Source of the DNA: CAZJWR01 sp964549765 | Lineage (GTDB): Bacteria; Zixibacteria; MSB-5A5; GN15; JAAZOE01 | Assembly (NCBI GenBank): GCA_964549765.1 | Contig: CAZJWR010000013.1 | Location: forward strand, 1 to 64,000 | Length of the DNA: 64,000 bases | Direction: 5' to 3' | In this document: one piece after another, positions 1-8,289 of the stretch | Position numbering within the stretch: position 1 is the stretch's first letter | Layout: the number at the start of each line of letters is the position of its first letter | The notes under the pieces: model-generated | Seen by the model: the letters and a program-made list of their open reading frames with translations, nothing else | Databases searched by the model: none | What the model was told of the DNA's origin: nothing | Made by a program: the position numbers and the translations under genes

Positions 1-294
1 CTCTTTATTTAGCCAAAATCACCTAAAATTTACACACAAGAATTTACACAACCGGATTGATCCCTGATAAGAACATGTATTTACCCGGCGCAGGCCTCTC
101 CTAAATCACAAATATCCGACGGTAAATGACAATTTACCGCGCGAATCAGGCGCGTATATTCGCTGATCGGGCTGTTCGTGCTCAAAGCGGGCAAGCGAAT
201 GCAGGCGTGAATTCCAGTGCGGCGCACTTGCGGTGACCGGCTTTTCCAGCGTACTTTGTATATTTGAATATGCACAAGGAGAAAGGACGTTCCG

Positions 295-1287
295 ATGCGC
301 GCCATGGTGCTTGAATCGCAAAAATCCCCGTTGAAACTCAAGGATGTACCCGACCCCGCCCCCAAAGACGGACAACTGCTCATCGATGTGCACGTATGCG
401 GCGTGTGCCGCACCGACTTGCACGTTGTCGACGGAGATTTGACCGAACCGAAACTTCCCTTGATTCCCGGCCATCAGATCGTCGGGACGGTTATCGATGC
501 CGGAAAGGGCAGCGGCACCTTCAAGAAAGGCGACCGTGTCGGCGTCCCGTGGCTCGGGTATAGCTGCGGCAAATGTCGATTCTGCACCGAAGGCCGGGAG
601 AACCTGTGCGATCATGCCCGCTACACCGGGTATCAGATCGACGGCGGATTCGCGGAGAAATGCGTCGCCGATGAACGTTTCTGCTTTCCCATCCCCGAGG
701 GATATCACGATCTCCAGGCCGCGCCGCTGTTATGCGCCGGACTGATCGGATATCGGTCGTACCGCATGACCGGCGACGCCCATCGACTGGGATTTTACGG
801 TTTCGGCGCCGCCGCGCATATTCTTATTCAGGTCGCCAGGTATCACGGTCGCGAGGTGTATGCGTTCACCCGCGAAGGCGATACTGAAAGTCAGGAATTT
901 GCGCGCAGGCTGGGGGCCGTATGGTCCGGAGCATCATCGGACAAACCGCCGGAGAAGCTGGATGCCGCCATCATCTTCGCCCCGGTCGGCGAGTTGGTAC
1001 CGGCGGCGTTGCGGGCGACGGTCAAGGGCGGGATCGTGGTCTGTGCCGGGATTCATATGAGCGACATCCCGTCGTTTCCGTATTCGATACTCCGGGAGGA
1101 GCGTGTCGTTCGTTCGGTGGCCAACCTGACGCGGGAGGACGGCGATGAATTTATGGATCTGGCGCCGCGCGTGCCGGTCAAGACCGAGGTTCATCCCTAT
1201 CCGCTGGAGAAGACCAACGACGCTCTTGATGATCTTCGCCACGGGCGGTTCACCGGCGCGGCCGTCATCGTCGTCAAGGAGAGATAG
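295..1287 (+). CDS. Zinc-dependent alcohol dehydrogenase (MDR family)
   Basis: Probable cytosolic NAD(P)-dependent zinc alcohol dehydrogenase of the medium-chain dehydrogenase/reductase superfamily; the substrate cannot be read from the sequence. In the 330-aa product the catalytic-zinc cysteine sits in GVCRTD (Cys38), followed by the conserved GH pair at 59-60. The structural-zinc lobe has cysteines at 91, 94, 97 and 105 (CGKCRFC then C). A glycine-rich GFYGFGAAAH stretch near residue 165 opens the Rossmann nucleotide-binding half. Length is normal for the AdhA/CAD2-like subgroup. The ATG at 295 follows a purine-rich AAGGAG/AAAGG stretch. The gene stands alone and converges, with a 9-bp gap, on the leftward thioredoxin-fold gene, so no pathway can be inferred from neighbours. 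Confidence 0.9.
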   Translation: MRAMVLESQKSPLKLKDVPDPAPKDGQLLIDVHVCGVCRTDLHVVDGDLTEPKLPLIPGHQIVGTVIDAGKGSGTFKKGDRVGVPWLGYSCGKCRFCTEGRENLCDHARYTGYQIDGGFAEKCVADERFCFPIPEGYHDLQAAPLLCAGLIGYRSYRMTGDAHRLGFYGFGAAAHILIQVARYHGREVYAFTREGDTESQEFARRLGAVWSGASSDKPPEKLDAAIIFAPVGELVPAALRATVKGGIVVCAGIHMSDIPSFPYSILREERVVRSVANLTREDGDEFMDLAPRVPVKTEVHPYPLEKTNDALDDLRHGRFTGAAVIVVKER

Positions 1288-1296
1288 GAAAAGCGA

Positions 1297-2451
1297 CTAC
1301 TGCCCCGCCGCTTCCTGAAATCGGTTCAGCAGGTTTTGATACAGTAGATTATCGGGGTCTTCATCGATAGCCATTTGCGCCGCTTTGACGGCCTCGTCGA
1401 GGTTGCCTCGGGCTTCACAGATTTCGGCGACCGTCCCCAGAACGCGCGCGCGATACATCCCGGGATAAACCAGATTAATCGCTTTGCGGGCATACATCTC
1501 GGCTTCGTCGAGACGGATGCGGCGTTCCAAACACCATTTGGCGTATTCATAGAACAGATCGCGTTCGTTTTCCCATCCCGGCCCCATGATGCTTTTCTTT
1601 ATCGTAACGGCGGCAGAGGTGTCGTTGGTGATGCATAATTCGTAATCTGCCCTGAGCATTTGCTGTGTCGCCCTGTCGCTGGCGGTGATGTCGATAGCTG
1701 CTTGCAGGTATTTTGCGAGGCCGTCATAATGGTCGAATTTCCGCGACAATCGCGTCATCAGTTGCGCGACCTTGACGGTGTTATCCTTCCGATTCATGTT
1801 CGAGTTCAGCACCATGTCGGCAGCGGGATACACACTGTCGAATGGAAATATTTCGTTCCAAACGGCGTTGGCAGTGTTGGAAAAGATTTCATAGGAATAA
1901 TCGTACCCTTTGCCACCGCTCAGGCCAATAGCGCGATGATAATACGCGACCGATTTGTCGTACTTGCCACTTTTGGAGAAGTACCCGGCCAGAAACAATG
2001 CTTCATTTTGAGATGGGTTCGACTTGAACCGTGATTCGCGATTTACGATAGGTGTTAAATCCTGCAAGGCCCAGTTTAGGGTGCGGATGAGGGCCGTCGA
2101 GCCGCCGGTGTAGCCGATCCAGCGATTGATTTCCGTCCCGGCGCTGTCGGTCAGGACGAATACGGGATAGGTCGTGCCGACGGCGTATTCCTTGGCGAGG
2201 GCGACACCTTCGTCCTGATTGACATTCAACGGCAGATGAACGACGGATTTGAGCGCCTCGATCAGGTCGGTTTCCGTGGCCGCTTCACGAGCGGCTTGCT
2301 GGCAGTATTCTCAGTCCTGGTGGACGAATTCCATGAGGATCGGCTTGTGCGTCTTGGCCGACAGGCTTCTTGCCTGCTCCAGCGTCATCGGCTGTGCGGC
2401 ATAGACGCCTATCGCGAACGCCAAAATTGGAATCGCGGTAAGATATCGCAT
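1297..2451 (-). CDS. Thioredoxin-fold/TPR protein with in-frame TGA (candidate selenoprotein, UxxC)
   Basis: The conventional open frame starts only at 2229, but the same frame continues upstream to an ATG at 2451 (GAGG ribosome site 8 bp before it) across a single TGA at 2313-2311. Read as Sec, the 384-aa protein has a signal-like N terminus (about residues 1-19), then KPILMEF-VHQD-U47-EY-C50, then the TTYPVFVLTD cis-Pro strand and INRWIGY typical of thioredoxin-like folds. U47 falls exactly where the first Cys of a CxxC redox motif belongs (compare DWCEYC in thioredoxin_7-type proteins). Residues ~115-380 are TPR-like helices. Likely an exported thiol/disulfide oxidoreductase or chaperone-like protein. 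A hairpin meeting bacterial SECIS rules lies at 2295-2279. Alternatives are a nonsense mutation or a sequencing error, but the exact UxxC placement argues for Sec. Confidence 0.75.
2279..2295 (-). promoter_or_regulatory. SECIS-like hairpin downstream of the TGA codon
   Basis: On the minus strand a perfect 6-bp stem GCCGCT/AGCGGC encloses a 5-nt loop CGTGA. The stem begins 15 nt after the TGA (2313-2311) and the loop G, in second loop position, is 22 nt past it. Bacterial SECIS elements are known to need an apical stem-loop inside the coding region a short distance downstream of UGA, with a G among the first two loop bases; both conditions are met. Whether SelB binds it is inference. Confidence 0.55.
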
Positions 2452-2632
2452 GGCTTCGTCCTCGGCGGCATGGAGTTCGATTATAGATATTAATAGTATA
2501 CGGTATTCGTCGCGATTATCAAAATGAAAATGCGGCCGTGGGAGGGGTGGGAAAAGCTAGAGTTACTGCGCATCGCTAATCAATGACGCAGTTCCTCAGG
2601 AATGAGGATTACTTCTGGTCGCCATTTTTGAG

Positions 2633-3880
2633 TTATTTCGTCCTATGATGCATCACGTCATAAGAGCCAGCGCCCCAGTGATCGATTTGTTTTCCGTCTT
2701 TATACTGAACTTCAGCCCACGGAAGACGCCAATCGGCTTGCCGTTGTATTTTGTACCCTTCAAACATACGCGGGTAATTGCCACTGAGCGGAAAGCGCAG
2801 ATAGCTGTATAGGTTTTTCCCGCTTGTGAGCAACAAAGTCATCCTGTCATCATAGCCAAGAAATATGCTTTGCTTGGCTGATAATTCTTCATCTGTATGC
2901 CAGATCTCGATGCCACGTGGTTTCCCTCTATCGGGATTCAGCGTCGAAAATCTCAATGTTATTCGCGATAACCCAGCTTTGGTGGCCTTGAAATCGAACG
3001 AAAATTCAATTGTATCCGAGGTTTTTGCCGGATTTGCGTACGCTGGGGACAAGTTTCCGATTACAATTCTGCTATCGGCGCTCACGCAGAAAGCAATACC
3101 GGCTTCATAGAGATGATATGGAATGACCTCGCATCGCACCCGCGAATAACCCGAGTCATCAGGCCGTGTATACAGCACCGTTTTGAGCGCAAAATACTTA
3201 TACCGAATATCGACTTGGCCGTCCTGCTCGAAAATCTGCGCAGGCGGTTTGGGATCGCGCCGGAATATCAACGATTCCGCCATTACTTCCGGCAACGGTC
3301 CCAAAACCGTCGCATATTCCTCATTGGTCGCCACCGAATTCATTCCCAGTACACGGCCGGCGACACCAAGCATGAAATGACCTCGGAGTATCGCCCGCGG
3401 AATCTGAAGTTCCGCCACCGAATCGGGGAAGGCATGTGTCATCTGCTCGATCACCACAAACTCCGGCCGCACACCACCCACCTGCAATGGCCGGATCGCC
3501 AATCGCGCCCGTAGCGTGTCGCCGACATGTACCGGCCCCGGCCAGACATGAACATATTCCGAAATAGAATATGTCCACCATTCTCCGCCGACCCGCAGCA
3601 AAACATCCCGGTCGGAATCGAAATCGCAGTAATATTCGATTTCCACCGCCGATTCCTGCTGGTAGCGCGGCATGGGATCATAAGTGATTTTCCCCACCAG
3701 AGTCGAATCGTACGGGCACTCCGTGCACATCCTGGACCTTTTGAAGCACTTAATTGGGTGGTTAATGAGGTTTTCTCCGGCAAACACGTAAGCGGCAATA
3801 GCCATTATTATAAGGCTAATCACCGCGATAGCCGTTTTATCTACCCTGCGGTTCTTTCTTTCCCTATTTATGGATAACAT
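2633..3880 (-). CDS. Membrane-anchored protein of unknown function
   Basis: I do not recognise a family. The product (about 415 aa from the ATG at 3880) begins with a basic stretch (NRERKNRRVDK), then one hydrophobic segment (TAIAVISLIIMAIAAYVFAG) that would act as a signal anchor, leaving the rest outside the cytoplasmic membrane. Two cysteines follow closely (MCTECPYD). The remainder is rich in beta-strand-like alternating sequence (VEIEYYCDF, VLLRVGGEWW, IEFSFDFKATKAGLS), suggesting Ig-like or CARDB-like beta domains. A GTG at 3892 is possible, but GAGGGG 11 bp before the ATG fits the later start. It lies alone, divergent from the synthetase-like gene across a long AT-rich intergenic region, so no role can be proposed. 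Confidence 0.65.
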   Translation of the reverse strand: MLSINRERKNRRVDKTAIAVISLIIMAIAAYVFAGENLINHPIKCFKRSRMCTECPYDSTLVGKITYDPMPRYQQESAVEIEYYCDFDSDRDVLLRVGGEWWTYSISEYVHVWPGPVHVGDTLRARLAIRPLQVGGVRPEFVVIEQMTHAFPDSVAELQIPRAILRGHFMLGVAGRVLGMNSVATNEEYATVLGPLPEVMAESLIFRRDPKPPAQIFEQDGQVDIRYKYFALKTVLYTRPDDSGYSRVRCEVIPYHLYEAGIAFCVSADSRIVIGNLSPAYANPAKTSDTIEFSFDFKATKAGLSRITLRFSTLNPDRGKPRGIEIWHTDEELSAKQSIFLGYDDRMTLLLTSGKNLYSYLRFPLSGNYPRMFEGYKIQRQADWRLPWAEVQYKDGKQIDHWGAGSYDVMHHRTK

Positions 3881-4291
3881 CGTGGGAAACACCCCTCATA
3901 TATGCGACCTGCTCGGTTCTATCTTTAGGACGAATTACGATGGCCAACTGTGCGAGGACAACATAGAATACATGGGGATACAATCGAATCATTCTCCCCC
4001 TTGGATAGTTTTGCGATTTGATATTATCAATATGATGAACAAATCATATATTGTCAAGACAACTTTGATATGCCCGTTGGCGCACGAGGACGGCCGCCAA
4101 AGACGAATTTGTAAAAAGCTGGTAAGTCTTTTTCAATCTCGAAGCTACCAATTAGAGATTTTTTTAGATTTATATCTCACTATGATTAAATGACTTGGAA
4201 AGAAAATGCGGCGATCTGAAAAATATTTGTTGACAAAATCAGTCCGAATTGCGTTTGTGTTGCTTTCAGAGACATGTTAATCTTAACGGCA
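3881..4291. other. AT-rich divergent intergenic region
   Basis: No protein-coding gene is seen between the leftward membrane protein and the structured leader. A leftward promoter-like pair lies at 4057-4029. A rightward TTGACA lies at 4230-4235, but the bases 17-18 bp downstream are a poor -10 match. The lower GC content than the flanking genes fits a promoter region for both directions. Confidence 0.5.
4029..4057 (-). promoter_or_regulatory. Candidate sigma-70-type promoter
   Basis: On the minus strand TTGACA (4057-4052) is followed after 17 bp by CATATT (4034-4029). It points to the membrane-anchored protein starting near 3880, implying a leader of about 140 nt. The -35 is a perfect consensus match and the -10 is partial. 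Confidence 0.35.
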
Positions 4292-4392
4292 CTAACGACG
4301 GGACTGGCACGTCCGGCATACGGGCGTCCGGCTCGGACGAGGCGCGACCATGACCGGTAGCCTCTCCGGGACGGGAGCCGTATTCCCGTTAG
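4292..4392 (+). ncRNA. Structured leader RNA, three-way-junction candidate (possible riboswitch)
   Basis: A 101-nt stretch folds by eye into a closed multi-helix RNA. P1 pairs CTAACG-(AC)-GGGA (4292-4303) with TCCCGTTAG (4384-4392). An internal hairpin pairs ACGTCCG with CGGGCGT (7 bp, one G-U). A longer arm pairs GGCTC with GAGCC, and inside it GGA-GAGGC with GCCTC-TCC. An intrinsic terminator follows 13 nt later and the synthetase-like gene 25 nt after that, the usual order of a transcriptional riboswitch or attenuator. It does not match the consensus of the TPP, SAM, cobalamin, glycine, T-box, ZTP or GEMM classes that I can recall. A free-standing small RNA ending at the terminator is the alternative. 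Confidence 0.45.
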
Positions 4393-4405
4393 ATTTCGGC
4401 TATTT

Positions 4406-4441
4406 GGGCCGCCCGAATTATTTCGGGTGGCCCTTTTTTTT
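4406..4441 (+). terminator. Intrinsic terminator before the synthetase-like gene
   Basis: A 12-bp stem GGGCCGCCCGAA/TTCGGGTGGCCC (one G-U pair) with a TTAT loop is followed directly by eight T. It lies only 25 bp upstream of the ATG at 4467, so it either ends the preceding structured RNA or conditionally attenuates the gene. Confidence 0.85.
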
Positions 4442-4466
4442 GACCTCAACTACAGGAGAGTGAAAC

Positions 4467-5462
4467 ATGCGTCATCTCGAAGTCACCCGTGGCGAGTACG
4501 CCCGAATCAGTCAACTGCGTTCGCAACTTCTCAAAGCCGCCCGGGACTGGTTCGGCGCCAACAACTTCCTCGAAATCCAGGTGCCCCACATCACCGGGGC
4601 CACCGGGTCGTGCGAATGGTTCCCCAACGCCATGCCGGTGACGATGTACAACGCCGAAGGATCGGAACTGCCGATGTTTTTGCGGCAGACCGGACAGCTC
4701 TACCTCGAAGCCTTCACCGTCGTCCACAACCGCGTCTATACCATCGGGCCGTCCTTCCGGCAGGAACGAAAAGTGACCGACCGGCACCTGTGCGAATTTA
4801 CGCTGATCGAATTCGAAGGCCGGGATTTCGACCTGGACGGGTTGATGGACAATATCGAATCGCTCCTGAAGGCGATGTTCGGCAGTGGTCGCAATCTCTA
4901 TCCCAATCCGGTGATGGATCGGTACGTCGAAAACCCGTTCAACCGCATTACGTATCAGGAAGCGGTCGGCCTGCTGCAAAGCCACGGTCATGCCATCGAA
5001 TACGGCGATGATTTGGGCAGCGCAGAGGAGAAAGCCATCTGCGACCTTCTCTACGGGATGCCGACCTTCGTGACGCATTATCCGTCCGATCCGCGGCCTC
5101 GCGAGGGCGGCGTGATCAAGTTTTTCTCGATGAAGCGCAACAACGGCACGACGCTGTGCTGCGACCTGCTTCTGCCGAACGCCGGGGAATCGGTCGGAGG
5201 GGCGGTGCGCGAGGGTGACCCGGATACGTGCCGCAGGCAGTTTGTCGAATCGTACATGTATGGTCATCTGGTCGAGCGCGGCGTGGACCCGAAACAGTTT
5301 GACTGGTATTTCGAGACGCTGGGCCAGGCCGACGGGCAATCGGCGGGATGCGGAATCGGTTTCGAGCGGGTGGTGCAATCGATTATTGCCAGCGAGCATC
5401 AGATGGCCAGCATCAAGGCGGCGGTGGAACTGCCTCGGTCACCGGAGTTCCTGATGCCGTAG
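4467..5462 (+). CDS. AsnRS-like catalytic core without anticodon-binding domain (asparagine synthetase-related)
   Basis: A class II aminoacyl-tRNA-synthetase paralog of the Asp/Asn group, 331 aa, about 100 residues shorter than a true AsnRS because the N-terminal OB-fold anticodon domain is missing; the protein begins almost directly with the catalytic core (ISQLRSQLLKAARDWFGANN). Motif 2 is visible as SFRQERKVTDRHLCEFTLIE around 95-115 and motif 3 as GCGIGFERV near 300. In archaea such stand-alone AsnRS-like cores are known to make asparagine from aspartate (AS-AR type); that role is inference here. AGGAG precedes the ATG. It sits behind a structured leader and terminator, suggesting attenuation by amino-acid or metabolite supply. 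It cannot be a normal AsnRS. Confidence 0.8.
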   Translation: MRHLEVTRGEYARISQLRSQLLKAARDWFGANNFLEIQVPHITGATGSCEWFPNAMPVTMYNAEGSELPMFLRQTGQLYLEAFTVVHNRVYTIGPSFRQERKVTDRHLCEFTLIEFEGRDFDLDGLMDNIESLLKAMFGSGRNLYPNPVMDRYVENPFNRITYQEAVGLLQSHGHAIEYGDDLGSAEEKAICDLLYGMPTFVTHYPSDPRPREGGVIKFFSMKRNNGTTLCCDLLLPNAGESVGGAVREGDPDTCRRQFVESYMYGHLVERGVDPKQFDWYFETLGQADGQSAGCGIGFERVVQSIIASEHQMASIKAAVELPRSPEFLMP

Positions 5463-5511
5463 GGCGCGGGCTGGGCTGACGTTGTCTCGAATTGATGATG
5501 GCCCTGATTCG

Positions 5512-5592
5512 TTGTATGCCAGCCAACTACATCCCACCCGTGCAAGGCACGGGTGGGGCACCGAGACTTATTCCCTTGAAATCAACACAAAT
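5512..5592. repeat. 81-bp dispersed intergenic repeat, copy 1
   Basis: This stretch recurs at 38406-38486 with about 72 of 81 positions identical and no gaps. Its centre is a perfect 11-bp inverted repeat CCCACCCGTGC (5533-5543)/GCACGGGTGGG (5547-5557) with a 3-base loop. It lies between the convergent ends of the synthetase-like gene and the kinase gene. No T-run follows the hairpin, so it is not a classical terminator. Confidence 0.75.
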
Positions 5593-5652
5593 CAAGCGAC
5601 TTCTGAGCGTCACCCAATCATAAATGCCGTCGTCAGATCCCGGGGTTTTACC

Positions 5653-8289
5653 TTACTCTGATCGGGTGTCGTATTTGGCAAGCAGGGCCTGGAAGCGGGG
5701 ATTATCGCGGGCGACATCCCATTCGGGTTGGAGGCGGAGCGATTCGACCTGTACCCAGGACGGAATTCTCAGAAGCGTGTCCAGTTGATCGATGGCGAGG
5801 TCATATTCGCTCACGATACGATAAACATTGGCCAGATTCTCAAGAGCATTGGCACCCAGCAAGGCGTCCTTGGTCAACGGCATCAGCTCCACGGCCCGCC
5901 GCGCCGATTCAACAGCTTCGCTTTTGCGGCCCAGGCCAGCCAAGGCGACGGAAAGATATTCGTGGGCGTTGGCGTCGTCCGGGTCCGTCTGCAATAATGG
6001 TTCGACGGCCACGAGCGCCGAATCGTAGTACCGGCGGCTTACGCTGTCTTGCCCCATCCGCCGATAGACATAGGCGCGGTCGAGATAATACGAAACGGTA
6101 TCGTCATAGTATTCGGCTCCTGGGCAGCGATTAAGGGCGGACGCATAATCGCGAAGGAAAATATCCATTCTCTCAAGCCACACACATGCCACCGCACGGG
6201 GCACAAGCCGCTCCACCTTCTCGATATCGGCTCGCAGCACCGGCGTGTTGCCTTCGCGAGACAACGTCATGAACATTTTGAAAATAAGCAAACTCGGTTC
6301 GTCGGGGACCAGCTTAAGCCCGTTATCGATGACCCGCTCGGCATCGTTCAGACGGTGCATCAAATAATAGAATCCGGCCAGATCGCTCGCGTTCGCGGAA
6401 AACGGGTCCAGTTGCAGAGCCTGTGACAGGGACGCGACCGCCTCGTCCCATTTCCCCTGCCGCCGCTTAACTAATGCGATTGCCGCCAGCAGTTCGCTAT
6501 TATTGGGCTGATCTTGTAACGCCCTTTCGAAATTTTCCAGCGCACGGTCATAATCATAGCCGAAATAATAATCAAAATACCCCCGCGCCAGATAGCCCTC
6601 CGGCTTTCCCGCAGCCAGCTCAAAGGCTCGGTCGGCGGCGCGGCGGGCGGCGTCGATGTTTTCCTGGCTGCGATCAAAACTATTGATAAACGCATACCCA
6701 CGCACTCTGGTCATCATGTAATACGCCCGGCAGAAATTCCTGTCGGCCTTGATGGCTTTGTCGAGCGTTTCAATGGCCTGTTTAACATCGAAGCGACGGT
6801 CAAATGATTCAACGGCACGCAAATAATATTGGTAGGCGTCGAGATTTTCGGTCGGCTTTCGATCCAGCATTTGCTGTTCCGATTGGATCAGGGTCACATC
6901 GAGCGCATTGACGATCTGCGTCGCGATCTCGGACTGGACGGCAAAGACTCCCTTAAGCGGCCGCTGGTAATTGCCCGCCCAGATATGCGTGTTGTCGGAG
7001 GCTTTGATCAACTGCGGCGTGATGCGCACCAAGTCGGTGTCGCCCGATTTGTCCCAGCGGATGGTGCCCTCGAGGACATAATCGACGTCGAGCTCTTTGG
7101 CGATCTGCGGCAGACCCTTGTCGGTGTGTTTGTACTGCATGGCGCTGGTTCGTGATATAACGCCGAGACCCTTGACGATGCCCAGCTTGGAGGTGATTTC
7201 ATCGGTGATGCCGTCGGCGAAGTATTCGTCGTTCGGGTCGCCCAGATTCTCGAAGGGCAACACGACCAACATTTTTTTCTTCTCTTTGACGTCGCCGGTG
7301 TCGCTGAATATTTTGAGTTCACCCAGCAACCACAGGGCGGTAATGACAACCAAGATGACAACGGCGCCGACGACGACATAGCGATTCCACCAGTCGACCG
7401 GTTTGGCGGGCGTAATCGGTCCGGTATCCGACAATTTTTTCAGATCGGAAACGATTCCCGCAGCGGATTGATAGCGATACGCCGGGTCTTTTTCCAGAAG
7501 CTTGGATACGATGCGCTGGAGGTCGTCGGGCACGTCGGATTTGTAACGGGCCAGCGGTTCGAGCGTTTCTGACAGGATAGCGTTCATCGTGGCGGGTTCG
7601 TTTTTCCCTTCAAAGGGACGGCGGCCGGCGATCATTTCGTACAGAACAATCCCCAGCGAGAATAGATCCGAGCGGTGGTCGGCGTCCTTACCTTTGATCT
7701 GCTCCGGCGACATATAGCCGACTGTCCCCATGGTCGAACCGGTCTTGGTGATTTTTTCATCCCTGGCGATCGAGGCCAAGCCGAAATCAACCAGCCGCGG
7801 GCGGCCGTCCGCATCGACAATGATATTCGACGGTTTGATATCCCGGTGCGTTATGCCCTCGCCGTGGGCCTTCGCCAGCCCTTCGCACAATTGCGTGGCG
7901 AAATCGACGGCGAACGATACCGACAACGAACCATCATGGATGAAATCCTTCAGCGCCCGGCCTTTGACATATTCCATCGCGAAAAACGGCCGTCCCTGAT
8001 AGTCGCCGACCTCGTAAACCGTGACGATATTGGGATGATTCAATTTGGCGGCGGCCTGTGCCTCGCGTTTGAATCGGGCGCGGCATTCCTGATCCTGGCA
8101 AAGATTCTGCGCTAAAAATTTCAGCGCAACTTTGCGATCAAGTTCGGTGTCGTCGGCAAGATACACCTCGCCCATGCCGCCGGCGCCGATTTTCTCGACG
8201 ATGCGGTAATGCCCGACCATCATCCCTTCGCTCAGCGGGAGATGGGTGCGGGTTTTGTCGTTGTCGCCGCTTCTTTCCATTTTTATCAT
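5653..8289 (-). CDS. Membrane Ser/Thr protein kinase with FlgO-like domain and TPRs
   Basis: A bacterial Hanks-type kinase sensor, 878 aa. The kinase domain spans ~27-290: glycine loop GAGGMGEVYLAD (35-46), Lys57 in VALKF, HRDIKPSN (148-155) and DFG (168-170), all intact, so catalysis is expected. One transmembrane segment (~304-323, VVVGAVVILVVITALW) separates it from an extracytoplasmic part. That part opens with a FlgO/TolB-like domain (LVVLPFENLGDPNDEYFADG, ~342-460) and continues with about ten TPR-like helical pairs to the end, likely for protein contacts. Its ATG overlaps the stop of the upstream kinase gene by 4 bp (ATGA), so the two are co-translated. Targets and ligand are unknown. 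Confidence 0.9.
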   Translation of the reverse strand: MIKMERSGDNDKTRTHLPLSEGMMVGHYRIVEKIGAGGMGEVYLADDTELDRKVALKFLAQNLCQDQECRARFKREAQAAAKLNHPNIVTVYEVGDYQGRPFFAMEYVKGRALKDFIHDGSLSVSFAVDFATQLCEGLAKAHGEGITHRDIKPSNIIVDADGRPRLVDFGLASIARDEKITKTGSTMGTVGYMSPEQIKGKDADHRSDLFSLGIVLYEMIAGRRPFEGKNEPATMNAILSETLEPLARYKSDVPDDLQRIVSKLLEKDPAYRYQSAAGIVSDLKKLSDTGPITPAKPVDWWNRYVVVGAVVILVVITALWLLGELKIFSDTGDVKEKKKMLVVLPFENLGDPNDEYFADGITDEITSKLGIVKGLGVISRTSAMQYKHTDKGLPQIAKELDVDYVLEGTIRWDKSGDTDLVRITPQLIKASDNTHIWAGNYQRPLKGVFAVQSEIATQIVNALDVTLIQSEQQMLDRKPTENLDAYQYYLRAVESFDRRFDVKQAIETLDKAIKADRNFCRAYYMMTRVRGYAFINSFDRSQENIDAARRAADRAFELAAGKPEGYLARGYFDYYFGYDYDRALENFERALQDQPNNSELLAAIALVKRRQGKWDEAVASLSQALQLDPFSANASDLAGFYYLMHRLNDAERVIDNGLKLVPDEPSLLIFKMFMTLSREGNTPVLRADIEKVERLVPRAVACVWLERMDIFLRDYASALNRCPGAEYYDDTVSYYLDRAYVYRRMGQDSVSRRYYDSALVAVEPLLQTDPDDANAHEYLSVALAGLGRKSEAVESARRAVELMPLTKDALLGANALENLANVYRIVSEYDLAIDQLDTLLRIPSWVQVESLRLQPEWDVARDNPRFQALLAKYDTRSE

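Noticed and set aside
2236..2493. Rightward frame over the 5' part of the thioredoxin-fold gene
   Set aside because: Antisense shadow of the leftward frame that carries signal peptide, thioredoxin and TPR features; no ribosome site or domain of its own.
4292..4392. T-box, ZTP or GEMM riboswitch assignment for the structured leader
   Set aside because: The GGTACC/TGGNACCGCG T-box block, the CCGCCTGGGCA end of ZTP RNAs and the GGACGCAAAGCC core of GEMM are all missing; only short partial resemblances exist.
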